Assembly (NCBI GenBank): GCA_030040115.1
Contig: JASHUH010000499.1
Location: forward strand, 1-14,386
Direction of reading: 5' to 3'
DNA: 14,386 bases
DNA from: Acidobacteriaceae bacterium
Lineage (GTDB): Bacteria; Acidobacteriota; Terriglobia; Terriglobales; Acidobacteriaceae
The position numbers and the translations under genes are program-made. Under the pieces are notes generated by a model. It was not told the DNA's origin, made no database searches, and saw only the letters and a list, made by a program, of their open reading frames with translations. Position 1 is the first letter of the stretch; each line of letters begins with the position of its first letter. Positions 6,857 through 14,386 of the stretch are shown here, in pieces.

Positions 6857-8974
6857 ATGGATGTGATCAAACCCGCCCAGGGCCGTAACCGGGCCGTAAT
6901 TGAGGATGTTGTCCCCCAGGTCGACGCGGGCCGGCGCCCGGTCCGGCGCATCCTCGGCGACGAAGTCCGCGTCAGCGCCGCCATCTTTGCCGACGGTCAC
7001 GATCAGGTCGCCGCCCGCTTGCTCTATCGCCACCAGTCGCACCGAAGTTGGCGGCTCGCGCCCATGAAACCTGACGGGAACGATGAATGGAGCGGGTCGT
7101 TTGTTGTCGATCGGCTCGGCTCCTGGACATTTACTCTCCGGGGTTGGATCGATCACTTCGAAACTTGGGCGAGCGACTTCAAGAAGCGTCTCGCCGCTCA
7201 AACGGAACCCAGCCGGGCCGAAGTCGATCCCGCGGCCAAGCCTGACGAGCAAGCCGGACTCAACATCGGCTCCAATCCGGCCCCCTCCGATATTTCCCTC
7301 GCACTTCGCTCCGGCGCCCTGCTTCTTCACCAAGGGGCGACGCGCGCGCGCGGCGAAGCCGCCCGGCAATTGCGTGCGGCGGCGCGGTCGCTGAACTCGC
7401 TGGCGAAGCAGAATGCTTATCTTGCCGAGTACCCGCTCAGCGATGAAATTCATCTCCTCATGTCCGCTCATCCCGACTTGGCTCACGCCACGCGCTACCA
7501 ACCCGAATTGCCCCTCTGGGTCGATCGCGAGCGGGCCCGTTTCTCTGCATGGTATGAAATGTTTCCCCGCTCCGCTTCTCCCGTTCCCGGCCAGCACGGG
7601 AGCTTTGCCGACGTCGAGCGGCACTTGCCCGAGATCGCCGCCATGGGGTTCGACATTCTCTATCTTCCTCCCATTCATCCTATCGGCCGCGCCTTTCGCA
7701 AGGGGCCGAATAACTCTACCGACCCGCCTCCCGATGCTCCCGGCAGTCCCTGGGCCATCGGCGACGAATCCGCGCTCGATCTTCGCCCCGGCGGCGAGCC
7801 GTGCCAGCGCGGCTGCGGCGGTCATAAGTCCATTCATCCGCAACTGGGGACTTTCGCCGATTTCGACCGGCTCGTCGCCGCCGCCAAAGCGCACGGACTT
7901 GAAATGGCGCTGGACATCGCGTTTCAATGTTCGCCTGACCACCCCTGGGTAACCGCCCATCCTGACTGGTTCGTGATTCGCCCCGACGGCTCCGTCCAAT
8001 ACGCGGAAAACCCGCCCAAGAAATATCAGGACATTTACCCGCTCAATTTCGAGTCTCGCGACTGGCGCGGACTGTGGAACGAACTCTACTCCGTTTTCGA
8101 GTTTTGGATCGAGCGCGGCGTTCAAGTCTTCCGCGTCGACAATCCGCACACCAAAGCCTTGCCTTTCTGGGAGTGGTGTCTTGGCGCGTTGCGGCAGAAA
8201 TATCCCGAAACTATTTTTCTTGCTGAAGCTTTTACGCGGCCGCACGTCATGTACGCGCTGGCCAAGCGAGGGTTCGCGCAGTCCTATACGTACTTCACGT
8301 GGCGCAACGCCAAATCGGAGCTTGAAAGCTACTTGCGGGAAATCGTTCAGCCCCCTATCAGCGACTTTTTCACGCCGAATTTCTGGCCCAACACACCCGA
8401 CATCCTGCATAAGACGTTGCAGGAGGGAGGACGGCCGGCGTTTATCCTGCGCCTGATCCTGGCTGCAACCCTTACTGCGAGTTACGGCATCTATGGCCCA
8501 GCCTATGAGCTGGCGGAAAATACTCCGGCCATTCCGCCACCCGGTAAGGCTGACTCCGAGGAATATCTCGACAGCGAGAAATACCAGATTCGCCAACGCG
8601 ACCGCAATGCTCCTGATTCATTGGTTCCTCTCCTTACCACTCTCAACCAGATTCGCCGCGCCAACCACGCTCTGCAGGCAAACAGCTCGCTCCACTTCCA
8701 CGGCATCGACAACTCCAATCTTCTCTGCTACTCCAAATCGACCCCGAATTTCGACAATACGATCCTCGTCAGCGTCAATCTCGACGCTTTTCACGAGCAG
8801 GCCGGCTGGACCGATCTCGACCTTGGCCGCCTCGACCTGCTGGACGGAGAAGCTTTCCTCGTCGAAGATCTCTTAAGCGGCGCGCAATACTCCTGGAGCG
8901 GCCGGCGCAACTTTGTTGCTCTCCGCCCTGGCGTTCAGCCTGCGCACATTTTTCGCATCATCCGGCAGCCATAA
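6857..8974 (+). CDS. glgE: Alpha-1,4-glucan:maltose-1-phosphate maltosyltransferase (GH13_3)
   Basis: 705 residues. Transfers maltosyl from alpha-maltose-1-phosphate to the non-reducing end of an alpha-1,4-glucan, releasing phosphate; cytoplasmic. An N-terminal beta domain (about 13-110) and helical segment precede the catalytic barrel (about 228-600) and a C-terminal beta domain. Signatures: SAWYEMFPRS at 230-239, LYLPPIHPIG (268-277), CSPDHPW (358-364), nucleophile D428 in FRVDNPHTK, acid/base E457 in FLAEAF, and D515 in NFWPNTPDIL. The spacings of 29 and 58 residues closely match the catalytic triad of Streptomyces GlgE (D394, E423, D480). An unusual insert of about 16 residues at 305-320, with C316 and C320, separates WAIGDE from GGHKSIHP. 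AAGGA at 6852-6856 abuts the ATG directly but sits 6 nt before an in-frame GTG at 6863, so the true start may be that GTG. It is followed by treS-maltokinase, which makes its substrate. Confidence 0.96.
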   Translation: MDVIKPAQGRNRAVIEDVVPQVDAGRRPVRRILGDEVRVSAAIFADGHDQVAARLLYRHQSHRSWRLAPMKPDGNDEWSGSFVVDRLGSWTFTLRGWIDHFETWASDFKKRLAAQTEPSRAEVDPAAKPDEQAGLNIGSNPAPSDISLALRSGALLLHQGATRARGEAARQLRAAARSLNSLAKQNAYLAEYPLSDEIHLLMSAHPDLAHATRYQPELPLWVDRERARFSAWYEMFPRSASPVPGQHGSFADVERHLPEIAAMGFDILYLPPIHPIGRAFRKGPNNSTDPPPDAPGSPWAIGDESALDLRPGGEPCQRGCGGHKSIHPQLGTFADFDRLVAAAKAHGLEMALDIAFQCSPDHPWVTAHPDWFVIRPDGSVQYAENPPKKYQDIYPLNFESRDWRGLWNELYSVFEFWIERGVQVFRVDNPHTKALPFWEWCLGALRQKYPETIFLAEAFTRPHVMYALAKRGFAQSYTYFTWRNAKSELESYLREIVQPPISDFFTPNFWPNTPDILHKTLQEGGRPAFILRLILAATLTASYGIYGPAYELAENTPAIPPPGKADSEEYLDSEKYQIRQRDRNAPDSLVPLLTTLNQIRRANHALQANSSLHFHGIDNSNLLCYSKSTPNFDNTILVSVNLDAFHEQAGWTDLDLGRLDLLDGEAFLVEDLLSGAQYSWSGRRNFVALRPGVQPAHIFRIIRQP

Positions 8975-9152
8975 AGGCGCGCCTGGCTACGGGGGTTCAG
9001 ACATATCCTTTGGTGAGACGGGGGCGGCGCAGCTTCCCATTTTGACAGACGAGATTTGAGCTGCCGGTATGGAGCCCGAACTTTGGCGCGGCCGCAAAAG
9101 TGAATAATGGGTTTGAGTCCCGGCAAGACCTCTCAGCCCGGAGAAATGGAAC
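8975..9152 (+). other. Gap between glgE and treS, possible internal promoter
   Basis: 178 bp, too long for tight coupling. A consensus -35 hexamer TTGACA is at 9042-9047, but the sequence 17-18 nt downstream (CGGTAT/GGTATG) is a poor -10, so an internal promoter is only possible. No terminator-like hairpin with a T-tract is present, so read-through from glgE is plausible. Confidence 0.25.
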
Positions 9153-12100
9153 GTGAAGAAGCTCGCCAGCGCCGCCGATCCCCTCTGGTACAAGGACGCG
9201 ATCATCTATGAACTCCATGTGCGCGCCTTCGCCGACTCCAATGGGGACGGCATCGGCGACTTTCCCGGCCTCATCTCCAAGCTCGATTATCTCCAGGACC
9301 TCGGCATCACCTGCATCTGGCTTCTACCTTTTTTCCCTTCGCCGCTGCGCGACGACGGCTACGACATCGCCAATTATGTCGACGTTAATCCTTCCTATGG
9401 GACGCTGGACGATTTCAAGACCTTTCTCGATACGGCCCATCAACGCAACATGCAGGTGATGATCGAAATGGTCATCAACCACACCAGCGATCAGCATCCA
9501 TGGTTCAAGGCGGCCCGGTTGGCGCCTCCCGGCTCGCCGCAACGTGATATGTACGTCTGGTCGCAGACCGACCAGCTCTACAAAGACGCCCGCATTATCT
9601 TCACTGACACCGAGAAGTCCAACTGGACTTGGGACGAAGTCGCCAAAGCCTATTACTGGCACCGCTTCTTCTCTCACCAGCCCGACCTCAATTTCGACAA
9701 TCCCCAGGTCATCGAAGAAGTGCTCAAGGCCACGCGCTTCTGGCTCGATATGGGCGTGGACGGGCTGCGCATGGACGCCATTCCCTACCTCTGCGAGCGC
9801 GACGGCGCCTCCTGCGAAAACCTGCCCGAGACCCACGCCGTCATCCGCTCCCTTCGCGCCGCCATCGACGCTGATTACGCCAACCGTTTCATCCTCGCCG
9901 AGGCCAACCAGTGGCCCGCCGACGTGCGCCCTTATTTCGGCGAAGGGGACGAATGCCACATGGCTTTCCACTTTCCCCTCATGCCCCGCATTTATATGGC
10001 GCTCCGCCAGGAAGACCGGCTGCCGATCACCGACATCATGGCGCAGACACCGCCCATCCCCGACACCTGCCAATGGGGCCTGTTTTTGCGCAATCACGAC
10101 GAATTGACGCTGGAAATGGTCACCGACGACGAGCGTGATTACATGTACTTCGCCTACTCGGCCGATCCTCGCATGCGCATCAACGTAGGCATCCGCCGGC
10201 GTCTGGCGCCTCTGGTCGACAATAACCGCCGGCGCATCGAGTTGCTGAATTCGCTGCTGCTCAGCTTCCCCGGCACGCCCATCCTGTATTACGGCGACGA
10301 GCTCGGCATGGGCGACAACATCTATCTTGGCGACCGGAATGGCGTGCGCACGCCCATGCAATGGACCTCCGACCGCAACGCCGGGTTTTCCAAATGCGAT
10401 CCCGCGCGCCTCTATCTCCCCGTGATCATGGATCCCATTTACGGCTACCCGGTGGTCAACGTCGAGGCCCAGCTCAGCGATCAGTCCAGCCTTCTCCACT
10501 GGACCCACAACATGATCGCGCTGCGCAAACTTTTTCAGGTGTTCGGCCGGGGCACGCTTACTTTCCTCAATCCCGCCAACCGCAAAATCCTCGCCTACCT
10601 GCGCGACCTGGACTCCGGCGATGGCACACACGAGACGGTTCTTTGCGTAGCCAACCTCAGCCGCTTCGCCCAACCGGTTTCCCTCGATCTCTCCGCATAC
10701 GCCGGCATGCAGCCGGTGGAGATGCTGGGCTACGTCCCTTTTCCCGCCATCGGCAACGATCCTTACGCTCTTTCGCTGGCGCCGTACTCGTTTATCTGGC
10801 TGGAACTGCACGCCCCCGACCTCGAACCGGAACCGCTGCCCGAAATCGAGGCAGGAGCCTTCGCCGAGCCGGCGGAGTTGTATCTTCTCTCCCAGGGATG
10901 GGTCGGATTTCTTGCCGGTCAGGGTAGAACATTGATCGAGTCCGCGCTCCCCGGCTGGCTTCCTCACCAGCGCTGGTTCGGCGCCCGGACGCATACGATT
11001 CAATCCGTCCAGGTGCGCGACTGGGCCGAACTTCCGCCCTCTTCCGCCGGCGGTTCGGTGGTCCTCACCGCTCCAGCGCGGACCGGCGCCGTTCCCTTCG
11101 CTTTGCTTTATCTGGAGATTGCCTACGCCGATGCTCCGCCTGACCTGTATCAGCTTCCGCTCGCCATCGCCACCGGCCCCGACCGCGACATTGTCTCCGC
11201 TAATCAACCCGTCAGCGTCATTGCCACCTTCGATTCCGCATCCGGTCCCGCGGTCCTTTACGACCCCTCCCCGCGCGAAGAGTTTCACCAGGATCTGCTC
11301 AGGCTGATCGAGAGCAACGCTACTTTGCCGCTGTCGGTCAGCCTCCACCATGCGCCCGATCTCACGTCGTCTACCGCTGAGAACCCGTCGTCCGCCGCCC
11401 TCGAAGATCGCTCCGCGCCTCAAGGAGCTGCCGACCACCCCGTCGCCCCGGCTTCCCTCACCGCCCAGCCCGGAGAAACTGCTGCACCCCCGCGTCCCTT
11501 CGCGCCGGCTGCGCCCGCCTCCGCCGCGCAACGTACGCAGCCTCGCGAATCGCCTTCAGCCGGCGATCCCACTCCGGTCTCGGGCCGCCTTGACGCCCGC
11601 GCTTCCGCCGCCTTTGCCTCCGCGCGCCCGGAGCAGCGGCTGTTTTCGCGCTCCGGCTCGGCGGAACAATCGAACACCTCCGTAATTTACGGCAAGCAAC
11701 TGATTCTGAAACTCTTCCGGCGCTTGCAGCCGGGCGAGAACCCGGACGTGGAAATTGGCCGGTTTCTTACTGAGGTCTCCCGTTTCAGCCACATTCCAGC
11801 CTTTTTCGGCGAGATTTCCATCACCCCCCCACACGCGGAAAAAACCACCGTCGCCCTGCTCCAGGCCTTCGTGACCAGCTATGGCGATGGCTGGGATTGG
11901 TTTCTCCGTCAACTCACCGGAATCTTCGCAACGCTCGACAACGCGCCGTCTCCGCCGGAAACACATCCGGCGTGCTTCCTTGGTGAACCTGGGCTGTTGC
12001 CCGAAACCATGAAGGCGGCCCGGCCGTCCCTCGAAGCCGCTGCGCTCCTCGGCCGCCGGACTGCCGAGATGCACCTGGCCTTGAGTTTTCCCACCGATCT

Positions 12101-12821
12101 TCCCGCTTTCGGCGCCGAGCCGTTCTCGCCCGAGGATCTAAGCCACGACGCCAGCCGCATTGAAGCCCAGATCAAGTCGAGCCTCGAAGCGCTCAAATTC
12201 AAGCTCCCCACGCTCGACGATCTGACCTCCGATGCGGCAGGTTCGGTGCTCTCGCGTCGCCTCGCCCTCATTGAACGTGCGCGCGGCATCGCCCATCTGC
12301 GGGCTGCGGGGCAGCGCATCCGCATTCATGGCGATTATCACCTCGGCCAAACCCTGCGTACCGCCGCTGCGCCGGCAGACGCCGCGACCGGCGACGCCGG
12401 CGGAGACTTTGTCCTCCTCGATTTTGAAGGCGAACCCGCCCGCTCGCTCGCCGAGCGCCGTCGCAAGCAATCTCCTCTTAAAGATGTAGCCGGAATGATC
12501 CGTTCTTTTTCCTACGCCGCGCGTTCCGGTCTGCATCGATTTCTGGAGCAATGGCCGGATCGTTTTCACGAGGCGCGCCCGGGCCACAGAAGTCCACTTG
12601 CCGCTTGGGCGGGGTTTTGGGAGAGCGCCGCATCGGCCGCGTTTCTCGCTGCATACCGCCACACCATCGCCGTCAACCCGGCGCTCTTGCCGGCTCCACA
12701 GGAGGCCCAGATCCTCCTCGACGCGTATATTCTGGAAAAGGCGCTCTACGAACTGCTCTATGAGCTTAACCATCGCCCGGAATGGCTGCGTATTCCGATC
12801 GATGGCATCCTGGCGCTGTAA
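9153..12821 (+). CDS. treS: Fused trehalose synthase (maltose alpha-D-glucosyltransferase) and maltokinase
   Basis: 1222 residues with two enzymes in one chain. The N-terminal GH13 part (about 10-555) interconverts trehalose and maltose. It opens with the typical WYKDAIIYELHVRAF, has nucleophile D208 in GLRMDAIPY, acid/base E250 in FILAEANQW and D316 in LRNHDEL, with GVRTPMQWT at 397-405. The C-terminal part (about 580-1222) is a Pep2-type maltokinase that phosphorylates maltose to maltose-1-phosphate with ATP: N-cap LPGWLPHQRWFG (599-610), putative ATP lysine K853 in LILKLFRR, catalytic HGDYHLGQ (1059-1066, D1061), metal motif DFEGEP (1090-1095). An Ala/Pro/Ser/Arg-rich stretch of about 100 residues (735-836) interrupts the kinase N-lobe and is probably disordered. 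GTG 9153 is the start, with GGAG at 9140-9143, 9 nt upstream; the nearby ATG at 9146 is out of frame. Fusion of TreS with maltokinase is known in many bacteria. The product feeds GlgE encoded just upstream. Confidence 0.96.
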   Translation: MKKLASAADPLWYKDAIIYELHVRAFADSNGDGIGDFPGLISKLDYLQDLGITCIWLLPFFPSPLRDDGYDIANYVDVNPSYGTLDDFKTFLDTAHQRNMQVMIEMVINHTSDQHPWFKAARLAPPGSPQRDMYVWSQTDQLYKDARIIFTDTEKSNWTWDEVAKAYYWHRFFSHQPDLNFDNPQVIEEVLKATRFWLDMGVDGLRMDAIPYLCERDGASCENLPETHAVIRSLRAAIDADYANRFILAEANQWPADVRPYFGEGDECHMAFHFPLMPRIYMALRQEDRLPITDIMAQTPPIPDTCQWGLFLRNHDELTLEMVTDDERDYMYFAYSADPRMRINVGIRRRLAPLVDNNRRRIELLNSLLLSFPGTPILYYGDELGMGDNIYLGDRNGVRTPMQWTSDRNAGFSKCDPARLYLPVIMDPIYGYPVVNVEAQLSDQSSLLHWTHNMIALRKLFQVFGRGTLTFLNPANRKILAYLRDLDSGDGTHETVLCVANLSRFAQPVSLDLSAYAGMQPVEMLGYVPFPAIGNDPYALSLAPYSFIWLELHAPDLEPEPLPEIEAGAFAEPAELYLLSQGWVGFLAGQGRTLIESALPGWLPHQRWFGARTHTIQSVQVRDWAELPPSSAGGSVVLTAPARTGAVPFALLYLEIAYADAPPDLYQLPLAIATGPDRDIVSANQPVSVIATFDSASGPAVLYDPSPREEFHQDLLRLIESNATLPLSVSLHHAPDLTSSTAENPSSAALEDRSAPQGAADHPVAPASLTAQPGETAAPPRPFAPAAPASAAQRTQPRESPSAGDPTPVSGRLDARASAAFASARPEQRLFSRSGSAEQSNTSVIYGKQLILKLFRRLQPGENPDVEIGRFLTEVSRFSHIPAFFGEISITPPHAEKTTVALLQAFVTSYGDGWDWFLRQLTGIFATLDNAPSPPETHPACFLGEPGLLPETMKAARPSLEAAALLGRRTAEMHLALSFPTDLPAFGAEPFSPEDLSHDASRIEAQIKSSLEALKFKLPTLDDLTSDAAGSVLSRRLALIERARGIAHLRAAGQRIRIHGDYHLGQTLRTAAAPADAATGDAGGDFVLLDFEGEPARSLAERRRKQSPLKDVAGMIRSFSYAARSGLHRFLEQWPDRFHEARPGHRSPLAAWAGFWESAASAAFLAAYRHTIAVNPALLPAPQEAQILLDAYILEKALYELLYELNHRPEWLRIPIDGILAL
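11355..11660 (+). other. Low-complexity, probably disordered insert in the maltokinase half
   Basis: Codes for residues about 735-836 of the TreS-maltokinase fusion. It is dominated by Ala, Pro, Ser and Arg, with no hydrophobic core pattern. It lies between the kinase N-cap region and the strand SVIYGKQLILKLF carrying the ATP-binding lysine. The reading frame is intact on both sides. Boundaries are by eye. Confidence 0.7.
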
Positions 12822-12930
12822 AGGCATCGGAGCCGGCGCATCCAAATCAGGAGCATCGCGTTCCGGCGCAGCAGAATCCCCGGGATGGTCCGGAGCGGCC
12901 GGCCGTTTCCGCCGAATTTCACCCACTGCA

Positions 12931-14124
12931 ATGGCGACAGCAGATCCCGTTCCCGAGCTTGCTTCTACGCCCGCCCGCCCGGCAACCGATCTCCTTGTCA
13001 TGGTCGCCGCAGGCACGCCGGAACAGTATGAAGCCCTCATCGCCAACCTGGCCGCCACATTCCCCCCGGAAAGCCTGCTGATCGCCAATCGCGGCTCTTT
13101 TCCGGCGAAAGAATATCCCGCCCTGCGCGTTGTTTCTGCACCCTCGGCGAGCGCCGGCGCATTGAGCCTCACCGCGGCCGAATTCGCTGAAGCCTACCGT
13201 CTTGCCCAGGAGAACGAAGCGCGGGCTATCCTCATGCTCGGCCCCGGCTCAGATTCCCTCGCTTCCACGGCGCTGCGGGGGCTCGCCGACGCCGTGCTCG
13301 ACGCCTCCGCCGATCTGGCTGTGCCTTTTTACGCTTTGCCGCCCCATCGAGGCATGGTCAACTCCGCCATCTTCCATCCACTTACGCGTACTCTCTTCGC
13401 ATCGCCGGTGCGCTTTCCCCTCGCCATCGATCTCGGTCTTTCCCCGCGCATGTTGCAAAGGCTTGCCGCGGCCGCGCAGCGCTTTAGCCCCGCCGACCAG
13501 GCGGAAGCGGTGCTGTGGCCGGTCAACGAAGCCGCCATTGCCGGATTTGCAGTGGAAGAGATCGATACCGGTCCGCGCGCTCTGCCGCAACCGGCCGAGC
13601 CGGACATTAACGCCGTCCTCGCGCACGTTACCGGCTCGTTGTTCGCCGATATCGAAGCCAAGGCGGCCTTCTGGCAGCGCGCCCGCCGCTTGCCGCCGCT
13701 GCGCCACGCCAACTCCGAGCAGCCTCTGCCCCAAGCCGCTTCCGACGTGACGCAAATGGTCGAATCTTTTCGCTTCGCCTACAACAACCTGCTTGAAATC
13801 TGGACGCTTATCCTGCCGCCTCATTCGCTCGTGGGGCTCAAGCGCCTTTCGCTCATGAGCGCCGCGGACTTCCGCATGCCCGACAGCCTCTGGGCGCGCA
13901 TCGTCTTCGACTTTCTCGTGGCCTACCGGCTGCGCACCATCAACCGCGGACATCTGCTTGGCGCCTTCATTCCCCTGTACCTGGCCTGGGTCGCCGGCCA
14001 CATCAACGTCACCGCCGCCGGCGCGGGCGCCGAGAGGCATATCGAGGCCCTCGCCGCCGCCTTTGAGGCGGACAAACCCTATCTGGTGGCGCGCTGGCGC
14101 TGGCCCGATCGCTTTAACGCATAA
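12931..14124 (+). CDS. Glycosyltransferase-like protein (GT81/GT2-related) with altered catalytic motifs
   Basis: 397 residues. The order of motifs recalls bacterial glucosyl-/mannosyl-glycerate-type glycosyltransferases: Rossmann-like start DLLVMVAAG (20-28), a strand LAVPFYALPPHRGMVNS (129-145), HPLTRTLFASPVRFPLAIDLGLS (149-171), then the C-terminal helical part MPDSLWARIVFDFLVAY (316-332), HLLGAFIPLYLAWVAG (341-356) and AEADKPYLVARW-like end (EADKPYLVARW, 379-389). From memory of the family, the DxD metal site should fall near 104-110, but here reads GPGSDSL, and the usual GGDFG reads AIDLG (165-169). Activity is therefore doubtful or the donor differs. The start is uncertain: no ribosome binding site precedes ATG 12931, and the frame is open upstream to ATG 12802, overlapping treS, but that extension is Gly/Ser/Ala-rich with no resemblance. 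It lies 109 bp after treS on the same strand, so co-expression with the trehalose-glucan genes is likely. Confidence 0.65.
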   Translation: MATADPVPELASTPARPATDLLVMVAAGTPEQYEALIANLAATFPPESLLIANRGSFPAKEYPALRVVSAPSASAGALSLTAAEFAEAYRLAQENEARAILMLGPGSDSLASTALRGLADAVLDASADLAVPFYALPPHRGMVNSAIFHPLTRTLFASPVRFPLAIDLGLSPRMLQRLAAAAQRFSPADQAEAVLWPVNEAAIAGFAVEEIDTGPRALPQPAEPDINAVLAHVTGSLFADIEAKAAFWQRARRLPPLRHANSEQPLPQAASDVTQMVESFRFAYNNLLEIWTLILPPHSLVGLKRLSLMSAADFRMPDSLWARIVFDFLVAYRLRTINRGHLLGAFIPLYLAWVAGHINVTAAGAGAERHIEALAAAFEADKPYLVARWRWPDRFNA

Positions 14125-14231
14125 CCACACTTCGGAAGGAGGCGAGCAAGCACGCGCGACGCGAAAGGTTCGGCAAACGCTGAAAAACGCTCGGATCTGC
14201 GAGTGCGGCGCGCCTTCACCGAGGAGAGGAA

Positions 14232-14339
14232 ATGAATTGCCAATTGATCACGCCGCCAACAACACTCGCCGATGGCCGCAATTGCAGGCCGTCGGCAATC
14301 AGTTTGGTTAAGGAGCCGGATACATGCTCAACATGCTAG
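14232..14339 (+). CDS. Possible 35-codon leader ORF
   Basis: ATG 14232 has AGGAG at 14222-14226, 5 nt upstream, and the frame runs to TAG 14337-14339. It overlaps the first 16 nt of the next gene in another frame. The peptide has four cysteines (3, 18, 32, 35, ending CSTC) and resembles nothing I know. The good ribosome binding site and the overlap would allow translational coupling or an attenuation-type leader; it could also be chance. Confidence 0.3.
   Translation: MNCQLITPPTTLADGRNCRPSAISLVKEPDTCSTC
14268..14296 (+). promoter_or_regulatory. Strong hairpin just upstream of the right-edge gene
   Basis: GCCGATGGCC (14268-14277) pairs with GGCCGTCGGC (14287-14296): ten pairs including one G-T, with a 9-nt loop GCAATTGCA. 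It ends 12 nt before the TAAGGAG ribosome binding site of the next gene and lies inside the possible leader ORF. No T-tract follows, so it is more likely a leader structure than a terminator. Confidence 0.4.
14309..14315 (+). promoter_or_regulatory. Strong ribosome binding site TAAGGAG
   Basis: Consensus Shine-Dalgarno sequence with an 8-nt spacer to ATG 14324; this fixes the start of the right-edge gene. Confidence 0.75.
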
Positions 14340-14386
14340 CAATCATGTTTCAAACCGCCGGAAACGCGCCCCCGCTGCCTGCTTAT
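14324..14386 (+). CDS. Start of a gene cut by the window edge, product unknown
   Basis: The first 21 codons are visible (MLNMLAIMFQTAGNAPPLPAY) with no stop. The start is well supported by the TAAGGAG 8 nt upstream. The opening is hydrophobic and then proline-rich, compatible with a membrane protein or a short N-terminal segment, but too little is present to name it. It is on the same strand as the glgE-treS block, 199 bp after the glycosyltransferase-like gene. Confidence 0.6.
   Translation, partial: MLNMLAIMFQTAGNAPPLPAY

Noticed and set aside
6809..8596. 595-codon minus-strand ORF opposite glgE
   Set aside because: Shadow of glgE, whose motifs and spacing are unmistakable.
9108..9130. 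Sequence resembling a tRNA T-arm (GGGTTTGAGTCCC)
   Set aside because: No acceptor, D or anticodon arm can be folded around it, and no CCA-proximal stem fits.
9107..9211. 34-codon plus-strand ORF overlapping the treS start in another frame
   Set aside because: No ribosome binding site before its ATG, and most of its length simply overlaps the treS leader and start.
9324..11531. 735-codon minus-strand ORF opposite treS
   Set aside because: The plus strand encodes TreS-maltokinase with all catalytic motifs; the antisense frame is open because of GC-rich codon use, and its translation resembles no protein.
14136..14142. Strong Shine-Dalgarno-like AAGGAGG after the glycosyltransferase-like gene
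   Set aside because: No ATG, GTG or TTG occurs at a usable distance downstream.

Overview
The window is GC-rich, densely coded bacterial DNA. The gene repertoire best fits a soil Acidobacteriota member: a CRTAC1-type VCBS/ASPIC-UnbV secreted protein, a cytoplasmic bicovalent-flavin oxidoreductase, and a GlgE pathway with a fused TreS-maltokinase. This assignment is inference from gene content and codon style; no rRNA or other marker is present.

Layout. 1-1454 (-): a berberine-bridge-type FAD oxidoreductase, cut at its C-terminus by the window edge. 1455-1856: a 402-bp divergent gap with a cluster of short hairpins and a 52-codon minus-strand ORF of uncertain status. 1857-2741 (+): HemD-type uroporphyrinogen-III synthase, convergent with 2864-3229 (-), a DUF488 protein. 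3316-5283 (-): a secreted 655-residue VCBS/FG-GAP protein ending in an ASPIC/UnbV domain, starting at TTG. 5569-6621 (+): an exported protein of unknown function, divergent from it.

The main block is 6857-14124 (+), a trehalose-to-alpha-glucan module. GlgE (maltosyltransferase) is followed by a 1222-residue fusion of trehalose synthase and maltokinase. A third gene, whose sequence pattern recalls GT81-like glucosyl-/mannosylglycerate-type glycosyltransferases, has the expected catalytic motifs altered. TreS turns trehalose into maltose, the maltokinase half makes maltose-1-phosphate, and GlgE adds the maltosyl unit to an alpha-1,4-glucan. No glgB branching enzyme is visible. A new gene begins at 14324 behind a strong ribosome binding site, preceded by a possible 35-codon leader ORF that contains a stable hairpin.

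The strongest candidates for a second look are the motif-altered glycosyltransferase-like gene in the GlgE block, the roughly 100-residue disordered insert inside the maltokinase half of TreS, the hairpin-rich gap at 1455-1856, and the leader-ORF/hairpin arrangement at the right edge. I found no CRISPR array, rRNA, tRNA or insertion sequence.
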